Below are positions 60,773-64,000 of a stretch of DNA of 64,000 nucleotides, piece after piece. The notes below the pieces were generated by a model. It was not told the DNA's origin. It worked only from the letters and a program-made list of their open reading frames with translations, and did not search any database. A program made the translations under genes and the position numbers. The stretch is from Bradyrhizobium semiaridum (lineage in GTDB: Bacteria; Pseudomonadota; Alphaproteobacteria; Rhizobiales; Xanthobacteraceae). Location: NCBI RefSeq assembly GCF_020329505.1, contig NZ_JAGKJJ010000006.1:1-64000 (forward strand). The letters run 5' to 3'. Within the stretch, counting starts at the first letter, position 1; every line of letters starts with the position of its first letter.

Positions 60773-61465
60773 TTAGCTCGACTGCTGGGGAGTCTTGGGC
60801 GTGCCGTGGCTATCGCGCAGGCCGTACTGTCCCCATCGCTTCAGGATGCTGTCGATCTCCTCGTTGGGCAGCAGCGGAGGAGAGCCAAGTTGGAGACAGC
60901 CGTGATACTGCTTGGCGAGCACCTCGACCTCCACGGCGAGCCACATGGCCTTGCGCAGATTGGGGCCGATGGCGATCAATCCGTGATGTGCGAGGAGGCA
61001 GGCTCGGCGGTAGCGAAGCGCGTTGAGAGCCGCCTGCGACAGCTCGGCCGTGCCGTATTGAGCATAGGGCGCGCAGGGGATGTCGTTTCCGCCGGCTGCA
61101 GCGATCATGTAGTGAATCGCAGGGATCGCGCGATTCATGATCGCGATGATGGTGCAGAAGACCGGATGGGCGTGGACGACGGCGCCGACCTCCGGCTTCG
61201 ATCTCAGGATGTCGAGGTGGAATCGCCACTCCGTCGACGGAACGTTGCCGGCCGACGCGGCCCACGAACCGTCCCACTTCATGGCCACGATATCTTCGGG
61301 CTTCATACGGTCGTATGGAAGACCGGACGGCGTGAGCAGGATGCCGTCCTCGGTTCGGACGCTGATGTTTCCGGACGTTCCCTGGTTGATGCCTTGCGCC
61401 GCCATCTCGCGACACGCGTCGATGATGGACTGACGAAGTTCGAGCTCTGCTTCGCGGCTGGTCAT
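60773..61465 (-). CDS. Class II aldolase/adducin family protein, fuculose-phosphate-aldolase-like
   Basis: Zinc-dependent aldolase-fold enzyme of 230 residues. GTSGNISVR near residue 30, the catalytic/phosphate region TPSGLPYD, the zinc histidines in VVHAHPVF and the third in LLAHHGLIA are all present, so the metal site is intact. The family cleaves sugar phosphates (fuculose-1-P, ribulose-P) or epimerises them. GGGAGG precedes the start. It is the gene just upstream of the PfkB kinase. Confidence 0.9.
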   Translation of the reverse strand: MTSREAELELRQSIIDACREMAAQGINQGTSGNISVRTEDGILLTPSGLPYDRMKPEDIVAMKWDGSWAASAGNVPSTEWRFHLDILRSKPEVGAVVHAHPVFCTIIAIMNRAIPAIHYMIAAAGGNDIPCAPYAQYGTAELSQAALNALRYRRACLLAHHGLIAIGPNLRKAMWLAVEVEVLAKQYHGCLQLGSPPLLPNEEIDSILKRWGQYGLRDSHGTPKTPQQSS

Positions 61466-61484
61466 ACGCTGCTCCCCCTCCCGT

Positions 61485-62249
61485 TCATGCCATTGATCCG
61501 AGCTGAGTCTGCCGGTCGACCAGCAGCCACGTCGTTCGTGCTATCGCCAACACCTCCTGCTCCGCATTGAGCAAGGCGCTTTTGGCAAAGAGCTTGCGGC
61601 CATCCCGCCCGGTCGGCCACGCCACCACCACACATCGATCTCCGGGACGCGGCCGGCGATCGATCCGAGCGGCCATGCGTCCGAGCAGCGCCGTTTCGTC
61701 GCCCTTCAATCCCAGGTGACGGGCGCCGACGCTGCAATAGCCAGTCGGGCAGTCGAGAGCGGCCCAGACGAATTCGGACGCGACATAGCCGTCCGCACCG
61801 GACAGGCTGCCGTGAGGAATCCAGGAGGCCGCGAATACGACGGGCTTGCCGGCGACGGCGCCCGGCTGCAGCGGACCTGCGAAGATACGGAGACCATCGC
61901 CGGGCGCGCGTGCGGGCCCGCACACGAAGCATGTGGGCAGGTTGTGGGTCTGCTCGTCGTAGGGTGTTCGTCCCACCGCCTCAGTGGCCGCCTGGTAGCT
62001 CACCCTGGGAACGTCCGATACATCGAGGCTCGCAACACGCGCCGTCGCGAGCAGCCTGTCGTTCTCACGCAACTCGATCCCGCCGTCGGCCCCCGTCAAC
62101 ACGTCGAGCAACCGCTCCAGCGGCGGCGGGGCGCGCAACGTAACTTCGACGTCTCCCGCGGCGTGCCTTGCGAGGCATCCGCATACATAGCCTCCGTTGC
62201 CGGAGTTGGGCGGGCCCCGGAAGCGTCTGTCGATGACCAGCGATACCAT
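61485..62249 (-). CDS. Hotdog-fold (PaaI/acyl-CoA-thioesterase-like) protein
   Basis: Protein of 254 residues with two probable hotdog-like halves. The N-terminal FRGPPNSGNGGYVCGCLAR corresponds to a hotdog first helix, the centre has a short cysteine motif (THNLPTCFVCGPARAPGDGL) and the C-terminal half has FVWAALDCPTGYCS and EVLAIARTTWLLVDR, typical of thioesterase-like proteins with acyl-CoA substrates. No enzymatic function is proved. Located between the aldolase and an AhpD-like gene in the same direction. Confidence 0.72.
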   Translation of the reverse strand: MVSLVIDRRFRGPPNSGNGGYVCGCLARHAAGDVEVTLRAPPPLERLLDVLTGADGGIELRENDRLLATARVASLDVSDVPRVSYQAATEAVGRTPYDEQTHNLPTCFVCGPARAPGDGLRIFAGPLQPGAVAGKPVVFAASWIPHGSLSGADGYVASEFVWAALDCPTGYCSVGARHLGLKGDETALLGRMAARIDRRPRPGDRCVVVAWPTGRDGRKLFAKSALLNAEQEVLAIARTTWLLVDRQTQLGSMA

Positions 62250-62270
62250 TGCAGTCCTCGTCCGCGGCGT

Positions 62271-62840
62271 TCAGCGTCCCATCGCGAAGAACTCGTCGTT
62301 CGGACGCATGCTGGTGACGTTGGCGAGGCGGTTCGACATGCCGAAGAATGCAGCGATGGCCGCAATGTCCCAGACGTCCTCCTCGGTGAATCCGTGTCCT
62401 TTGAGATCGCCGATGTCGGAGTCGTCCACCTCGTAGGCGCGCGCCGAGACCTTCATCGCGAAATCGAGCATCGCCCTTTGCCGCGCGGTGATATCGGCCT
62501 TGCGGTAGTTGGCCGCGATTTGGTCCGCGATCAACGGATTCTTCGCACGCACGCGCAGGATGGCGCCGTGCGCGACCACGCAGTACTGGCACTGATTGGC
62601 GCTGCTGCTCGCCACCACGATCATCTCGCGCTCGGCCTTGGTGATCGGGCCGGGCTTGTCCATCAGCGCGTCATGATAGGCAAAGAACGCCCGGAACTCG
62701 TCCGGGCGGTGCGCGAGCGTCAGGAAGACGTTGGGGACGAAGCCGGACTTCTCCTGAACCGCTTCGATCCGCGCGCGGATATCCGAAGGCAGCGTCGCGA
62801 TATCGGGGACGGGAAAGCGGCTGATGGCGGGCGCAGACAT
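62271..62840 (-). CDS. Carboxymuconolactone-decarboxylase/AhpD-like peroxidase-related protein
   Basis: All-helical protein of 189 residues with the redox CxxC motif and following histidine of the AhpD family (SSANQCQYCVVAHGAILRV). ISRFPVPDIATLPSDIRARI and the GFVPNVFLTLAHRP stretch match the branch called peroxidase-related enzymes. It may remove peroxides formed in substrate oxidation. It lies 15 bases after the molybdopterin oxidoreductase gene and 21 bases before the hotdog gene, so it is in the same operon. Confidence 0.88.
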   Translation of the reverse strand: MSAPAISRFPVPDIATLPSDIRARIEAVQEKSGFVPNVFLTLAHRPDEFRAFFAYHDALMDKPGPITKAEREMIVVASSSANQCQYCVVAHGAILRVRAKNPLIADQIAANYRKADITARQRAMLDFAMKVSARAYEVDDSDIGDLKGHGFTEEDVWDIAAIAAFFGMSNRLANVTSMRPNDEFFAMGR

Positions 62841-62855
62841 GTTCCAAAGCTCCTG

Positions 62856-64000
62856 TTAGATCGCGGCGAGCGCGACAAGCGTTTCCCGATAAGCCTCGAA
62901 CGCATCGCGGCGATCGGCGGCGTAGGGCTCGGCGCGCACGAGGCACGTGTGCGCCGAGCAGCCCTGACCGAATTGAGAGGTGCCGATATCGAGCGTGAGC
63001 ACGTTCGGATTGCCGGCGAGCTCCAGACCGCTATTGCCTGTCGGCGTGAACCAGGCGCCGGTCGGAAGCACCAGCACGCCCTGACGCACGTTGTCGGTGA
63101 CGTCGGCCGTCGCAAGGCACTCTCCGCGGCCGTTCCAGATCCGGATTGTCTGGCCGTCGGCGATGCCGAGAGCGGCCGCGTCCTCGGGATGAAGGCGCGC
63201 CTGTTCACGGCCGTTGCGTTTCATGGCCCGGCTCGATGCGCCGGTCTCGAGCTGACTGTGAAGCCGGCCGGCCGGCTGATGCGAGATGAGATGCATCTGG
63301 CCGGCGTCGGCGGCATTGCCGAGCCATTCTGCCGGCTCAATCCACGCAGGATGCGAACGGCAGTCGGCATAGTCGAGCCCGGCCAGGGTCTCGCTGCCGA
63401 GCACGATCCTTCCGCTCTCAGTCCTGAGCGGATGCGCCCCGGGATCGTTGCGAAAGTCGGCCAGATAGGTGTGTTCTGTCTCGACCGGGCAGCGGGCATA
63501 GCCGGCGTCCCAGAACGCATCAAAGTCCGGCATCGCGAAGCCGAAGCGCTTCGAGGCGTCGCTGCGGCACGCGTCGTAGAGGTGGCGGATCCAGCCCATC
63601 TCGTCACGGCCTTCGTTGAAGCGATCGGCGACGCCGAGCTTGCCTGCGATCGCGTCGAAGATCTCGAAGTCGGAGCGGGATTCGCCCAGCGGCTCGATCG
63701 CCTTCTTCATCGCCAGGATGAAGTCGGAGCGGCGGTTGCCGGCAAGATCGTTGCGCTCGATCGACGTGGTTGCCGGCAGCACGATGTCGGCCCGCTGCGC
63801 CGTCGCCGTGAACATCGGGTCCTGCACGATGATCGTTTCGGGCCTCGTCCAGGCTTCCGACAAGCGATTGAGGTCCTGATGATGGTGGTACGGATTGCCG
63901 CCCGCCCAATAGACTAGCCTCGTATCCGGATAGGTGCGGACCTTGCCTTCATAGCTGAATGGCCGGCCTGGATTAAGCAGCATGTCAGTGATCCGAGCCA
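62856..64000 (-). CDS. Molybdopterin-dependent oxidoreductase, C-terminal part (runs off window)
   Basis: The visible 380 residues are the C-terminal half of a DMSO-reductase-family enzyme; the frame stays open past base 64000. DMLLNPGRPFSYEGK, YWAGGNPYHHHQDLNRL, DIVLPATTSIERND and the final molydopterin-binding domain (HLISHQPAGRLHSQLETG, GASSRAMKRNGREQARLHPED) match the BisC/TorA/DorA branch, which reduces S- or N-oxides or oxidises related substrates. The C-terminus has no reductase or ferredoxin domain, unlike the 1144-residue enzyme at 3-6.4 kb. It heads the visible part of the rightmost operon. Confidence 0.9.
   Translation of the reverse strand, partial: ARITDMLLNPGRPFSYEGKVRTYPDTRLVYWAGGNPYHHHQDLNRLSEAWTRPETIIVQDPMFTATAQRADIVLPATTSIERNDLAGNRRSDFILAMKKAIEPLGESRSDFEIFDAIAGKLGVADRFNEGRDEMGWIRHLYDACRSDASKRFGFAMPDFDAFWDAGYARCPVETEHTYLADFRNDPGAHPLRTESGRIVLGSETLAGLDYADCRSHPAWIEPAEWLGNAADAGQMHLISHQPAGRLHSQLETGASSRAMKRNGREQARLHPEDAAALGIADGQTIRIWNGRGECLATADVTDNVRQGVLVLPTGAWFTPTGNSGLELAGNPNVLTLDIGTSQFGQGCSAHTCLVRAEPYAADRRDAFEAYRETLVALAAI

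Noticed and set aside
61716..63917. A 733-codon open frame on the plus strand
   Set aside because: It is antisense to the hotdog, AhpD-like and molybdopterin genes, which have recognisable domains; the plus frame has none and spans several minus-strand genes.

Overview
The window is about 64 kb of GC-rich alphaproteobacterial DNA. Dense high-GC genes, OprB/RbsABC-type sugar importers, DUF6894 and DUF2934 small proteins, HWE-type histidine kinases and a rhizobial-style exopolysaccharide (EPS) locus all point to Bradyrhizobium or a close relative. Family names come from reading the translated proteins and from recalled family motifs. No database search was run.

Layout. (1) 1-9.2 kb: biotin synthase; a likely two-gene operon of an unusual molybdopterin oxidoreductase fused to a flavin/[2Fe-2S] reductase plus a short-chain fatty acid transporter, with a divergent GntR/FCD regulator; an MFS transporter; an L,D-transpeptidase lipoprotein. 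(2) 9.3-10.1 kb: a TetR regulator with a long near-perfect inverted repeat over its start. (3) 10.1-20.6 kb: a sugar catabolic locus with two complete ABC sugar importers and an OprB porin in one direction, and a divergent ROK repressor and XylB-like dehydrogenase; D-xylose or a similar aldose is the best guess. (4) 20.6-43.2 kb: two LuxR-type regulators and a two-armed EPS locus built around a divergent promoter near 30.05 kb. The left arm holds export protein, polymerase, beta-helix protein, GDP-mannose-epimerase-like protein and priming transferase. The right arm holds UDP-xylose synthase, TagA-type transferase, flippase, FAD enzyme, ATP-grasp enzyme, kinase, deacetylase, GT4, a nucleotidyltransferase/P-loop kinase fusion and Wzz. 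A convergent galE follows.

(5) 43.5-58.4 kb is a mosaic of accessory genes and visibly broken genes: an AHL-lactonase-like remnant, a GH13 enzyme, small membrane proteins, a circularly permuted ROK-family protein, a Crp-type regulator, two histidine kinases and a PAS protein. It also holds remnants of YihY, KaiC, DUF6894 and a multi-pass membrane protein. (6) At 58.42-58.46 kb lies the 3' half of a tRNA-Lys(CUU) gene with its terminator and no 5' half, the usual scar of an integrated element. The genes to its right (SDR, PfkB kinase, class II aldolase, hotdog protein, AhpD-like protein, molybdopterin oxidoreductase running off the end) form one catabolic operon that may be island cargo.

The most unusual items are the single-chain molybdenum/iron-sulfur/flavin enzyme with its transporter and regulator, the circularly permuted ROK protein at 49-50 kb, the FAD/ATP-grasp/kinase/deacetylase block inside the EPS locus, and the tRNA-Lys scar.
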